A stretch of 64,000 nt of DNA from Buxus sempervirens. Taxonomy: Eukaryota > Streptophyta > Magnoliopsida > Buxales > Buxaceae. The DNA lies in contig OX387182.1 of NCBI GenBank assembly GCA_947561395.2, forward strand, positions 4,226,001 through 4,290,000. The letters are read 5' to 3'. The position numbers and the translations under genes were made by a program. The notes under the pieces were generated by a model. The model was not told where the DNA came from and searched no databases. It was given only the letters and a program-made list of their open reading frames with translations. Positions 1 to 10,323 of this stretch are shown one piece after another (the stretch's first letter is position 1; each line of letters opens with the position of its first letter).

Positions 1-547
1 CACCATGAGTATTTCATTCCTTTGCTCGGCAGGTCCACTAGATTACACTCATTGATGAACTCAGAAAAAAGATCAGCTTTCCTTTGCTGCACCTGACTAC
101 CTCCTCTCTTCTCATGGCTATACCGAACTACATTGAAGTCCCCCACAGCGCACCAGGCCTCATTACTCGAGTTGGCAAAATTCTTTAAAGTTTCCCATTG
201 GGATTCCTGCATAAGAAAGTTAGAACTTGCATGAACAAATGTAAGGTCAAAAGTCTCACTTGACCTGCTTCTTATGATTGAATGCACACACCAGCTCTTG
301 ATATTTTGTATTGTTAATGTGCATGAAGTATCCCAAAGGATCCAGAATCCTTCGGCTCTACCATCAGCCGGTTTCCACCAATAGTTTGGGTAAGCAACCC
401 CTCTAACAAACCTTGCAAATTTTGGATTATCCATGAGAGTCTCAGACAAAAAAAGAACATTGGGTCGATTCATGCGAATGGGTTTCGCAAATGAAGCCGA
501 GCCGGGGCTCAACCCAAGCCCCGGCAGTTCCAAGCAAGTAATTTCAT
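1..547 (-). pseudogene. LINE ORF2, N-terminal endonuclease part (partial)
   Basis: The ATG at 547 is followed by MKLLAWNCRGLG, the usual opening of plant LINE ORF2, and then an in-frame TGA. One frame over, the sequence continues as an endonuclease/exonuclease/phosphatase domain with the landmarks VLFLSET and GDFNVV, followed by a long open stretch to the window edge. This domain nicks target DNA for target-primed reverse transcription. A stop or frameshift near 515 disables the reading frame. The reverse transcriptase domain is outside the window. Confidence 0.8.
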
Positions 548-648
548 TTTCTAGATCCTGGCTGCGAACAACCGGGATAGGAATAAGAACCACCACTTAG
601 GTCGCCAGGCACTTCACTCAGGTCACAAATGATCACACCAGAAGCTTT

Positions 649-974
649 TCACTTTTTTCTGGAGGGGGGGTCGCCCCCCTCTCCCTCAACAACCATGGAG
701 GACTCACTGATCCACGACTTACCCAAACAAGAGATGGATTTGGACCCACCAGATTTACCTACACTAGACTTCACTCTAGACAAACCGGGCTTGGGCTTAA
801 GACGGTTAGAGGGGAGGGATTTGCTAGAGCTACTAGGCTGGGATATGTCCATTTCACTAATAGTTAAGTGCGGTGAGACTTTGAGAGAGATATTGGGGCC
901 CGTGTTAAGAGGGTTGGCCCCAAATTTAAAAAAATTAGATAGAAGAAGATTAGGCCCATCCCACTTCGGCCCAT
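649..974 (-). pseudogene. LINE ORF1, C-terminal part
   Basis: Minus-strand continuation of LINE ORF1 on the far side of the solo LTR insertion. It joins in frame with the part ending at 3942: the target duplication CCCAT counted once keeps the frame and codons run on as ...SVDG then PKWDG. The segment is low-complexity, rich in Ser, Lys and Gly, and stops with TGA at 649-651. ORF2 begins about 100 bases further on. A G/C-run palindrome at 661-679 lies inside it. Confidence 0.6.
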
Positions 975-1426
975 TGTAGACACCCCGAAATTGCACGATT
1001 TTTGATAAATCTTGAACGAGAGAAATATTTTATTGGAATTTTCAATTCTTTGCATGGGGTTTGAGATACTTAACCCATTTGAATCCAAAACCGTAAAGGA
1101 AAATGCCCGAATTAAATCTTTTGTGCAAAGTCAAACCTTTTCCGGTTGAATTTTGTTGACTTTTGACCCCAGAAAATGAAATATTTTTTAAAGCCAGATT
1201 TCAGGATAATTTTTCCCGGTAATCAAGTTTTTAGCCATGTTATTGCATAAAAGAATTTTTGAGATTTTAAATCTTGACGAATACCTTGGTTTTAACATAT
1301 TGAACCTTTTTTCCAGACCTGAAAAATCGGAATTTTGCCTAGAACTGGAAAGTTGACTTTTTATTCACTTGGAATTTGGGTCTGGATCTATTTTTAATGG
1401 ATTCAAATGGGGGGGGGGGGTGTTTG

Positions 1427-1508
1427 CTTATTTACATGTAATATCTTAAATAAATGGAGATTAAAAAATACGAGGACATTTACTTAAACGATATTACATG
1501 TAAATAAG
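1427..1508. repeat. 18-bp inverted repeat in the solo LTR
   Basis: Left arm 1427-1444 (CTTATTTACATGTAATAT) and right arm 1491-1508 are exact reverse complements, separated by 46 bases. A G-run at 1409-1420 precedes it. The segment is absent from the complete element's LTRs, so it may be a small foldback insertion specific to this LTR. No target duplication is clear. Confidence 0.6.
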
Positions 1509-1549
1509 TATTGCCTGTGTTAAAATTCTGAAAAAAGGCTTTTTTCCTT

Positions 1550-1691
1550 GTATCTGGCAACTCAGGCCGGATACAAGTGTTTTTCTTTGTATCCGATGGA
1601 ACATACCGGATACAAGGAAACCTCAGTGTATCCGGCATTATATGCCAGATACATTGAGGTACTTGTGTATCCGGCCTGATATGCCGGATAC
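1550..1691. repeat. Array of four 25-bp palindromes, 39-bp pitch
   Basis: Four imperfect palindromes of the form GTATCCGGY-N7-RCCGGATAC start at 1550, 1589, 1628 and 1667, exactly 39 bp apart. Spacers of 14 bp differ in sequence. The array lies upstream of the TATA box at 1858. The first unit has the centre AACTCAG, also found in the first unit of the arrays at 11651 and 23138, which suggests descent from one ancestral block. Confidence 0.9.
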
Positions 1692-1857
1692 ATTAGTTTT
1701 GCTCAAAATTAGGGTTTTCCGAGAGATTTTCACTTTTACCATCATGTCCTTCATTAAATGAAGGGAAATCTCGGAAATAGCCTTAGGGTTAAGGTTGGTG
1801 GGCTATAGACATTATGTTGTGTCTACCATTCTCACCAACCCTAACCCTAGCCTTTGC

Positions 1858-1868
1858 CTATAAATAGG
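1858..1868 (+). promoter_or_regulatory. LTR TATA box
   Basis: CTATAAATAGG, in the same context as the TATA boxes of the complete element's LTRs (8408 and 29129) and about 170 bases downstream of the palindrome array. It marks the likely U3/R promoter of this LTR family. Confidence 0.7.
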
Positions 1869-2189
1869 AGGCTCATCCTTAAGCAAATGGCCATTAACTC
1901 TTGCTTTGAATTCTTGCCAAGAAGAGCTCCAAGAGAAGAGGGAAACCGCTGCGGGATCGCTTCCAGAACCCAGGTAAGCCTCAAACTTTTCTTTTATTTT
2001 CTGTTTTTACAATTCTAGATCTAGATCTCTTCTTCTACCTTTCTGTAGAATAAGGCCTTGTTGTGTGTATGAGAACCCTTCCCCGGCTCAAAGTATCTCG
2101 AGACTCCCCCTAGCCGTAAAACGTGAAGGCGGCATCTAGGAGAAATGATACTGAGGGATTGATCCTAGTGCTAGAACCTCTTTGCTATA

Positions 2190-2500
2190 AGCCTTTTGAA
2201 TCTTTGTAAACCGTTCCATATTCAAAATACCCCATGATTATCTTGAAGAACCGTGTTTAACGGGGAGGGAGAACAAAGGGAAACGATAATGGAACGGAAC
2301 CCTAGGGTGTTCTAGATCCTTTTTTTATTAATCTGAATGCATGCTATGAGCCTTGTGATTCTTTGAAAACCCTTCCATATTCCAAGTACCCCATGATTAT
2401 CTTGAAGAACCGTGTTTAACGGGGAGAGAGAACAAAGGAAAACGATAATGTAACGAAACCCTATGTTGTTTTAGAACCTTATTTTGATGAATATGTATGC
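2190..2500 (+). repeat. Tandem duplication of about 159 bp within the solo LTR
   Basis: Two copies of a block containing TTCCATATTC, CCCCATGATTATCTTGAAG and AACGGGGAG are offset by 159 bases (anchors at 2214 and 2373). The complete element's LTR has a single copy. The duplication explains part of the extra length of this LTR. Confidence 0.75.
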
Positions 2501-3941
2501 ATGCTATATTGTTATATTGATCTTGTATGATTTTTCACACTTGCACATACATGGCACTATTTTGGCGGGATAGGCTCACATTTGGGGATTTATTACATTC
2601 ATTGTGATAAATCACAAATCAATGGCCTCAATCAATTCTGGAATATTTTCAAATGATTTTTAAAGGTTTTGTGTTCATTTTGCACGAATTACATACACTT
2701 GGTCACAGTTTTGCATTGGTTTTACTCAAAGTGGGCTTAGCTTGACAGCAACTGTACCCTTACTTCGGACGCTCGTAACTTCATCGTCCGGATGAATTTT
2801 GGAGTGATTCTAGAACCATAGGAAAGGTGAGGCTGTCTAGGTTATGTCCACCAAATTTCATTAATTTCTATCAAGCAGATTTTTGACACCTCTCTGTCGA
2901 AGTTGATTGGACAGTTCAGGTTTAAATACGGAACTTGTCACTTCGACGGAGTGCCATGTGTTTGTTTTAAGTCTGATTCAAATGATTTTTGTTTCTGGGC
3001 ACTCCTTTATGAGTCTATTTTCAAATCCAGTTGGTTTCATAATTTTTTGACTCCATTTGAATTATTGGTAACAGATTTACTCAGAACTGTTCAGCAGTAC
3101 TTTTCTGGGTAAATCTGTGATCTTCGGGGGCTGTTCGGGAGACCACCCAAGGCACATCCGAATGAATTTTTGTATGAGGCTAATTTTATATGAAAGATGG
3201 CCATACAGACTTCAATCACACCAAATTTCATGGATTTTTATGGATTGGATTTTTCTAGGTGATTTTCCAAACTTGCATGCTTGCCACTTTTGGTTTTCCC
3301 CAGCAGCAACTTTACAAGGAGCATAACTCCTAGGTTTTAAATCGGAATGGCTTGAAAGTTTGCATGAGACTATTATTTACCATAATCTTTCAAATGGATG
3401 TGGTTTGATTTGATTTAAAATTGGATTTGAATGATTTCAAGACAAATGGCATTACTTTCACCGCATTTTCCGGATTTGATTCAACTTGGTTTTGAGCAAC
3501 TTGTGCTTTGGTTTCCATCCTTTTGTGATATTCCAGAAATGATATTGACATAAGAGAGGATTTGGAATCCATTTGGATCTTCATGTGAAGATATCATACA
3601 CTTGTTCCTTTTTCAAGGTTTTTGATAATTTTTAGCAAGCTTTCTTATTTCTTTTTTTGCATGAACAAACACTTGGCAACCACCTTGTGTGGGTGAATGG
3701 GGGTGCCTAACACCTTCCCCCGTTCATAATCTAATCCCCTTACCCATCTCTGGATTTGATTTTCAAGTAGAGTTATTTTTACTCTAGAATTTGCCTTTTA
3801 GCTATTTTTGCATATCTTTAATCTTTTGGTGTCCATTCTCACCTCAAAATTCTGAATGGTGGCGACTCTCCCTTTTTTACGTCGATCCCCGTGTGTTGAC
3901 AGAGGGTGAATCATCTCCGGTGATTTTTCCCGTGTCTCACA

Positions 3942-4929
3942 CCCATCCACAGAAAAAGAGCCGTTAGCCCCATGAGTCACGATTCCAGAATCCCCATTAG
4001 CCCCATTAGACCCGTTGGAGCACTGCCCAACGGCATCAGACAAGCAGACATCGGGGTTGCTGCGCGTCCCATCCTCGTCAGGGCTCAGGGGGACTTGGCG
4101 TCCCTGACTCGGTGCCCCCTGATTCATCCCATGACTCGCAAGTTTCGGAGCAACTTTCATGGCCGCTTTGCTGAGGGGGTTTCTTCTACGGCTCATCGGG
4201 ATAGAGAGATTACCGACATACTTTCTGGACTGATGGGCACCTGCCTCTTCCGGCTTGCTTATAAAAGGGTTAGTGCAGTTAAGGATTGAATGCCCGATGA
4301 GGCCACACGAAAAACAAAACGAAGGTAAATTTTCATATTTAAAATCTAACCAACACTTAGAAACCTTGTTGACCCTTGAAAAGGATACCAGACGGGATCG
4401 ATTGGTCAATAGGCAGCTAAGCTTTGACAGACACCTCTAAGGATGAGAGAACTTCTTCTTCTATCTCCACCACCAGGCCAACCCCAAAAAGGTTAACCAG
4501 GTTCATGATGATCTTTTCATCATGATAGTTCTTGGGGAGGTTCAAGATTCTCATCCACACCGTAATTGTTTTGAAAGAAAAGGTAGCAGCTTCATCTTCC
4601 TCCATGATATTGTCCATCAATAGGAGTGATGAATTAATGACCCAAGGTTGGCATCTAAGGACTTTGTCTTTGTCCCATGAGTCCTGGAACCCAACAAGAA
4701 ATCTTCTGGGCGCCACCTTAAGACATTTGGGAGCCTTGATATCTTTCCAAAGCCTGGAACAGGCGTTCCTAAAGGAGTTCATTTGCATATCTTCATCACA
4801 GACTTTGCACACCACAAGATTTGCCCACTTTCCCTCAACTCTCTTTCGGTCTTCGTTACTGACTTTAATGACCCGATCAAGTCTGGGGGGAATGAATAGA
4901 TTTTGGAGCTTTAGCGATAGATCTTCCAT
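3942..4929 (-). pseudogene. LINE ORF1, N-terminal and CCHC part
   Basis: The start is placed at Met 4929 (MEDLSLKLQNLF), the usual opening of plant LINE ORF1. A DUF4283-like RNA-binding region follows (CSRLWKDIKAPKC..., WVINSSLLLMDN). After a stop and frameshift near 4405-4415 comes WLDFKYENLPSFCFSC and a zinc knuckle CX2CX4HX4C (about 4310-4270), then a Ser/Gly/Asn-rich tail running into the solo LTR target site. The encoded protein would coat LINE RNA. The frameshift and TAG show decay before or independently of the LTR insertion. Confidence 0.8.
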
Positions 4930-5544
4930 CCGATAGAGCAACGAGGGCAAGAGTGGCAACTGACTCCACAACACACAAACCCAAAGAGAAAATGACCAAA
5001 CCACCGAGGGAGCCTAGGATCAGAGAGAACACTCCAAGCAACGAGGGAGAGAGAGGACGACAACCCGATTAGCTGGCAACCATGGGTGGATCTCAAAGGA
5101 AAAAGAGGCTGGGGACGGAAGAAACCAAGTAGCTCAAGGCAACTTCGAAGGAAGTCTAAGTTTACAGGTTTACAGGTTTTCTCATGCATCATCGAACGAG
5201 AGAAGAGAATTCCCTTTTCTTAGTTTTGCAGGATCACTTCACAATAAATGCAATTGGATTGCATTTTTGTGTGTGTGCACTTCTCTACTTCAATAAAACC
5301 TAAAAAAACTTTGTTAGTGAAAACCCGAACATAACAGTCCAAATAACTAATTTAACCACATCCTATCAAATTGCTTTCTTTATTTTCAAAAAAAATGAGC
5401 AAATACCTATACAACAGAACCATCTGTAACTCCCAAGTATAAGTAAATCAAGATGTACATTATGATTTATGAGCTTATCTCCTGTACAAGCAGAAGGCTT
5501 CCCACGCCATAAATTATGGGGTTGAAATCGTCTGTCATGCTTCG

Positions 5545-5680
5545 CTAAAGTGTTCCCTGATTTGGCCGTGAGATGCTGCCATGTGGAGCATTTCACAGCC
5601 ACTGTTTTTTCATGGCTATAGTGACCGTGAGATGCTCCACATGGTAGCATCTCACGGCCACATCAAGGAACACTTCAGGG
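5545..5680. repeat. Foldback hairpin with nested palindromes
   Basis: The left arm (about 5545-5602) and right arm (about 5621-5680) are near-perfect reverse complements of about 58 bases around an 18-base loop. Each arm is itself a palindrome (GGCCGTGAGATGCT ... AGCATCTCACGG). It could be a small foldback transposon or MITE, or a hairpin-RNA locus. No target duplication is certain. Confidence 0.7.
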
Positions 5681-6029
5681 AAACATGGCAGAGGATTTCA
5701 TTCCTAAATTATGTGTCATGTTTTGCCATCTGCAAACATCTCCCCAAATCCGTCCATCGTACATCTGACACTCCCAATATTCCATCAAAAACACATCTTA
5801 CACCCCCAATATTTTCCACATTTTTTTATTATGCCTACATATTCTGGGATGTGTCTAGTGTGTGCGTTTATAAACCAGGTTGCTGATTTAATGTTAAAAT
5901 TTTCACTTTTTCTTAATCCTCAATATACATCTTCATGAAGAGTATTCTAAGTTATTTACCAGTTTATTATTTTCTTCAATAGTCTTTCATTCAACGGGGT
6001 ATTGCGAAGAAGTTGTTCATTCTATTCAT
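5681..6029. other. Intergenic spacer, nothing recognised
   Basis: AT-rich sequence between the foldback hairpin and the start of homology to the tandem-array units. No coding or repeat signature is seen. The join with array sequence near 6030 is abrupt: units B to D carry an RNase H fragment at this point and this copy does not. Confidence 0.5.
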
Positions 6030-7243
6030 ATGTGTCCCCAGTAAAGTCTTTAACTTTTTGGTCTACATTAATCCTTTCTTTATCATGTTAAGTCAATGTA
6101 TTAATTGATGGGGCTGATCCTCTATCCAATTATTAGTCCAGAAATTAATCCTATCTCCATTCCCAAGGTTCCATGGAGGACCCTTTCTCAAATTATCTCT
6201 ATTCATTGGGAAATGTTGATATTTTAAATACTTCTGTTTGATGACTTGGACCCATTGATATTGATCTTTCTTAAGAAATTTCCATCCCAATTTCATCACA
6301 GACTTTATTGACATCAATAGAATTTCTTATCCCCAGTTCCCCTTTTCTCTTGGGGCTACATATTCTTCTCCAATTGATAGTGTGGATGTGTTTTTTATTA
6401 TTTTCATCATTCCTTAAGAAATCTCTTTGTATTCTATCAATTTTTTCTCTAGCTTTCTTCTGGGAAAGCTGGTTAGAGCACATAGCCTATTGAGGGATAG
6501 TAGCATGGAAAGTGAGGCTTTTCTCAAGGGCAGGTAGAGTTTGTTCTAATAAAATCCCAAAAAATGCCTTCAAGTCTTAAAGAAGTGTCTAATTGTCTAT
6601 ATATTACTTAAAATAAACAAATTGTACAAAGTTAATTTTTAGAGAAAGAAGTCGACTACTAAGGCTAAGGCCTCATTTTGATTTCATTTTCAATCTGGGT
6701 CAAATGGGTTTGCACAAGATATCTCAAGCTAAGTTTGAATGACTCGTAAGTTGCTTTTTGTTCCTTTAAAGCTTATAAATATTACAAGTTTTTTATTATT
6801 CTAATTTTGAAAAACAAAAAAAGCTTTTTATGAATGATAAGTCCATCTTTATTAGGTAAAGAATTCTTTAAAAACAAGTTTGAAGTATATCCCTCAAGGT
6901 TTTTGAACATTATAAGTTTGCTACCTAATGCTAGTTAGAGCATTTTAATTTGGTTGAAGACTATTTCCTCTGGTACCACTAAGTGATACCAACGTGAATT
7001 GAACGGACAAATGCCCATGTCAGGAGAGGGCCTTGCATTCCCAAACCCCATTGCAATTGGTGGTATCACGGTACCATTGGATTTTGCGACCAAAGGAAAT
7101 GCATTCTATCTAGTTACAACCGGCAGTGGTTTATCAGTTATTTTATCTAATGATAGGTATAAAATTGGTGTTTTTGGAAAACAAAATAGAAAGAGGAAAA
7201 AGGAAAAAGAAATAAAAAATAGTAAACAATGACATATGGAAGG
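6030..7243. repeat. Tandem-array unit A, left part
   Basis: About 1.2 kb matching 36010-37218, 41294-42500 and 47322-48528 with few differences. It contains LINE RT debris (minus strand), a block related to the upstream region of the Ca2+-ATPase gene (6640-7240 versus 49690-50155), and a short reading frame MNGQMPMSGEGL... at 6999-7232 that is present in all four units but matches nothing I recognise. The right part of the unit resumes at 32050 after a nested LTR insertion, which left the target duplication GAAGG. Confidence 0.85.
6093..6520 (-). pseudogene. LINE reverse transcriptase C-terminal remnant (unit A)
   Basis: Minus-strand fragments read ...INWRRICSPKRKGELGIRNS and, in another frame, MKLGWKFLKKDQYQWVQVIKQKYLK...WNLGNGDRINFWTNNWI. 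These are characteristic of the region between the RT thumb and the zf-RVT/RNase H part of plant LINE ORF2. A frameshift near 6290 separates the pieces. This copy keeps a few bases (around 6350) that units B to D lack, so it may be closest to the ancestral fragment. Confidence 0.75.
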
Positions 7244-7346
7244 TGTAGACACCCCAAATTGCACTACAGAATAAGAAAATAGTAAAAACATGTAATTAGA
7301 GCTTAAAACAGGTCAAAAAAGCATAAAAATTGAATAAACAGGCTTT

Positions 7347-7450
7347 GCCCGTATTTCCTTCACGGGCCCATCGCGCCCGAAAATTATCTACGGACAGGCG
7401 CGCCCGTAGTAACAATACAGTCACCATTGGACCGTAAATCATTTACGGGC
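7347..7450. repeat. Palindrome series of different sequence in the outer LTR
   Basis: Three palindromes lie about 41-42 bp apart centre to centre: 7347-7367 (GCCCGT...ACGGGC), 7388-7409 (CTACGG...CCGTAG) and 7432-7448 (CCGTAAAT-C-ATTTACGG). They occupy the same relative place in the LTR as the GTATCCGG arrays of the related families, but the arm sequence is CCCGTA/TACGGG. Confidence 0.7.
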
Positions 7451-7650
7451 ATTAAATACACGTGCGAGTTTTGTCCTTCTCTCGATTTCCGAGCTTTATT
7501 TGAAGTCCAATATATCTTTAAACGAGCGAATTAAGTATTTTATTCGCTGAAGCTACCTTGGTTGGCTATGGATGGGTATTATCTCTGTATTTTACTCTAT
7601 CCTAAAGACCAAGCTATATCCTTCTGGACCAACCATGCCCCTGGGTGTGC

Positions 7651-7660
7651 CTATAAATAG
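7651..7660 (+). promoter_or_regulatory. Outer LTR TATA box
   Basis: CTATAAATAG in the context GTGCCTATAAATAGAGGC, about 200 bases downstream of the palindrome series. It corresponds to the TATA boxes at 1858, 8408 and 29129. Confidence 0.65.
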
Positions 7661-8110
7661 AGGCTCTTTCCTCTAGCTAAGGGCCACGAAATTTTGAAGA
7701 ATCAAAAGCTCCAAGAGAAGGAAATGAATCCCTGCTGCTCTGCCTGCTCAATCCAGGTAAGTCCTCTATCCTTTTTTATTTTCTGTCTTCAATTCTAGAA
7801 GTAATAGGATCATCTCTATTGCTGTAGAATAAGGCCGTATCTATTTTCGTATCCCCAAACCTATCTCTAAGTACCTCAAGGGTCTCTCTAGCCGTAAAAC
7901 GTGAAGAGAGAACTAGGGGAAAGGGGAACAGGTGGATCCCTAGAATAGAACCCCATATCTGTTTTTCATAGAATAAGGCCTTTGATTGTGTTTGTGTAAC
8001 CAAACCTATCTCTAAGTACCTGTAGACACCCCAAATTGCACAAACAATCATCAAAAATCATTATCTCCTGGAAAGCCAGCACAGAATTTGAAGAAAATAA
8101 ACTTTTACCT

Positions 8111-8252
8111 GTATCCGGATTGAGTATCCGGATACAAGTACCCTTTCCCGTATCCGGATACTCATACCGGATACATGTGAGCCTTAGCGTATCCGGTACC
8201 ATGTACCGGATACCTTAAGGCCTTTTTTTATCCGGTCTGACATACCGGATAC
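8111..8252. repeat. Array of four 25-bp palindromes, 39-bp pitch (5' LTR)
   Basis: Units start at 8111, 8150, 8189 and 8228, exactly 39 bp apart. Arms are GTATCCGG and CCGGATAC around a variable 7-to-9-base centre. The first unit is a near-direct repeat of GTATCCGGAT rather than a clean palindrome. The array lies about 155 bases upstream of the LTR TATA box, in the presumed U3 region. Confidence 0.92.
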
Positions 8253-8407
8253 CTTAAGTTTGCTCAAAATTAGGGTTTTCCGAGAGCTTTTCACTTTTAC
8301 CATCATGTCCCTCATTAAATGAGGGGAAATCGCGGAAATGACCTTAGGGTTAAGGTTGGAGGGGTTCTAGACATTAAGTTGTGTCTACCAATGACCTTAG
8401 CCTTTGC

Positions 8408-8418
8408 CTATAAATAGG
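8408..8418 (+). promoter_or_regulatory. 5' LTR TATA box
   Basis: CTATAAATAGG at 8408-8418. Transcription of the genomic RNA probably starts about 30 bases downstream. Confidence 0.75.
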
Positions 8419-10304
8419 AGCCTCCTCCTTGAGCAAAGGGCACACAACTCTTGTTTTGAATTCTCGCAAAGAAGAACTCCAAGAGAAGAAGAAAACCGCT
8501 GTGGAATCGCCTCCAGAACTCAGGTAAGCCTCAACTTTTCTTTTTATTTTCTGTCTTTACATTCCTAGATCTAGATCTCTTCTTCTACCTTTCTGTAGTG
8601 TAAAGCCTTGTTTTGTATGTGTGGAAATCCTTCCCCGGCTGAAAGTATCTCAAGACTCCCCTAGCCGTAAAACGTGAAGGCGGATCTAGGAGAAACGAGA
8701 CTGGGGATTGACCCTAGTGCTAGAACCCATGTAGCATAAGGCCTTTTTGATTGATTGTAAACCGTTCCATATTCAAAGTACCCTTGATTATCTTAAAGAG
8801 AACAGAGGGAAACGATAATGGAACGGAACCCTAGGCTATGCTAGAACCTATTTTGTTGAATCTATATGCATGTTGTATTGATCTTGCTTGGGTTTTCATT
8901 TTTGCACACATATTACACTTTTTTGGTGAATAGGCTCACATTTGGGGATTTATTACATTCATTGTGATAAATCTCCAATAAATGGCCTCAATCAAATTCT
9001 GGAGTGTTTTAAAATGTTTTTCAAAGGTTTTGGATTCATCTCACACGAATCACACACTTTTTGTCAATTTTCGGATTTGGTTTTCTTCAAAAGTGGCTTA
9101 GCTTGACAGCACCTGTACCCTTACTTCGGACGTCCATAACTTCATCATCCGGATGAATTTTGGGGTGATTCTAGAACCATGAGAAAGGTGAGGCTGTATA
9201 GTTTATGTCCACCAAATTGCACGAATTTCTATCTAGCCTATTTTTGACACTTCTCTGTCGAAGTTAAGTGGACAGTTCAGGTCCAAGTACAGAACTTGTC
9301 ACTTCGACGGACCGCCATGTGTTCGTTTTAAGTCCGATTCGAGTGGTTTTTATTTCTGAGTACTCCTTTTTGAGTCTATTTTCAAATCCAGTTGGTTTAA
9401 TAATTTTTGGATTCCATTTGAATTATTGGTAGCCGATTTACTCAGAACTATTCATTTGTACTTTTCTGGGTAAATCTGTGATCTTCGGGGCCTGTTCGGG
9501 AGACCACCCAAGGCACATCCGAAGGGATTTTTGTATGAGGCTAGTTTCTTTTGAAATATGGCCATACAGACTTCAATCACACCAAATTTCGTGGATTTTT
9601 ATGTTGTGGATGTTTCTAGACAATTTTCCAAAGTTGCCCACTTATCACTTTTAAAAATCCCCAGCAGCAACTTCAAAGGAGCATAACTCCTAGGATTTTT
9701 ATCGAAATGAAGTGAAATTTTGCATGAGACTCTTATTTACCCTAATCTTTCAAATGGATTTGGTTTGGTTCAATTTAGAATTGGATTTGAATGATTTTAA
9801 GGCAAATGGCATACCTTTTACCAAATTTTCCGGATTTGATTCAACTTGGTTTTTTAGCAACTTGTGCTTTGATTTCCATCTTTTAGGATATTCCAGAAAT
9901 GATATTGACATAAGAGAGGATCTAAAATCCATTTAGATCTTCATGTGGAGATATCATACATTTGACTTTTTTTCAAGGTTTCTCATGATTTTTAGCAAGC
10001 TTTCTTACTTTGTTTTTTTGCATGAACATACACTTGGCAACCACTTTGTGTGGATGAATGGGGGTGCCTAATACCTTCCCCCGTTCATAATCTAATCCCC
10101 TTACCCATCTCTGGATTTGATTTTCAAGTAGGGTTATTTTTACCCTAGAATGCTTCTTTTTTCACTTTTTGCTTATTTTGAATTCTTTGGTGTCCATTCT
10201 CACCCCAAAATCATGAATGGTGGCGACTCTCCCAATTTTTGCGTTGAGCCCGTGTGTTGACGGAGGGATGGTCACTCCGGTGATTTTTTCCCATGTCTCA
10301 CAAC

Positions 10305-10323
10305 TGGCGACTCTGCTGGGGAC
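10305..10323 (+). promoter_or_regulatory. Primer-binding site
   Basis: TGGCGACTCTGCTGGGGAC begins two bases after the 5' LTR. It starts with TGG, as expected for the complement of a tRNA CCA end. Tat/Ogre elements typically use a tRNA-Arg primer and this sequence resembles their sites, but I have not matched it to a specific tRNA. Confidence 0.75.

Larger units (their letters stand above)
975..3941 (+). mobile_element. Solo LTR (2967 bp) of a Tat/Ogre-type Ty3/gypsy element
   Basis: It begins TGTAGACACCCC and ends TGTCTCACA, with the 5-bp target duplication CCCAT at 970-974 and 3942-3946. No internal region is present, so it is a solo LTR left by LTR-LTR recombination. It is homologous along most of its length to the 2282-bp LTRs at 8021 and 28742 (shared palindrome array, TATA context CCTATAAATAGG, CTAGCCGTAAAACGTGAAGG block and 3' end) but is longer, partly through an internal duplication and a small inverted-repeat segment. 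The orientation is plus, judged by the TATA box and homology to the complete element. Confidence 0.9.
1..5210 (-). mobile_element. L1-type LINE remnant, split by a solo LTR
   Basis: A non-LTR retrotransposon read on the minus strand. From its 5' side it shows a short 5' UTR (about 5210-4930), ORF1 with a nucleic-acid-binding domain and a CCHC knuckle, and the start of ORF2 with an endonuclease domain. The remainder of ORF2 (reverse transcriptase) lies beyond the left edge of the window. A solo LTR at 975-3941 interrupts ORF1. ORF1 has a frameshift and stop near 4410, and ORF2 has a stop a few codons after its start, so the copy is dead. The exact 5' boundary is not defined because no target duplication can be checked without the 3' end. 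Confidence 0.85.
7244..8020 (+). mobile_element. Outer solo LTR, left part
   Basis: It begins TGTAGACACCCC directly after the target duplication GAAGG (7239-7243). It is split at 8020 by the 23-kb element, resumes at 31024 and ends TGTCTCACA at 32049, followed by GAAGG (32050-32054). Counting the inner duplication once, the LTR is about 1.8 kb. It shares the end motifs, TATA context and GCCGTAAAACGTGAAG block with the other LTRs but is a different family, with different upstream palindromes. Confidence 0.9.
8021..10302 (+). repeat. 5' LTR of the 23-kb element
   Basis: It begins TGTAGACACCCC and ends TGTCTCACA, 2282 bp long, exactly as long as the 3' LTR. It carries the palindrome array (8111-8252), TATA box (8408), and a later inverted repeat GTCGAAGT...ACTTCGAC around 9257-9307 that is also present in the solo LTR at 975-3941. 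Only about ten substitutions separate it from the 3' copy, most of them in the last third. Confidence 0.95.

Noticed and set aside
6999-7232. MNGQMPMSGEGL... frame present in all four array units as a possible gene
   Set aside because: Its conservation is explained by recent unit duplication, it ends in a Lys-rich low-complexity tail of variable length, and no family is recognised.
8111-8252. Regular short repeats with spacers, superficially like a CRISPR array
   Set aside because: The repeats are imperfect palindromes inside plant LTRs with 14-bp spacers and no cas genes; the host is a eukaryote.
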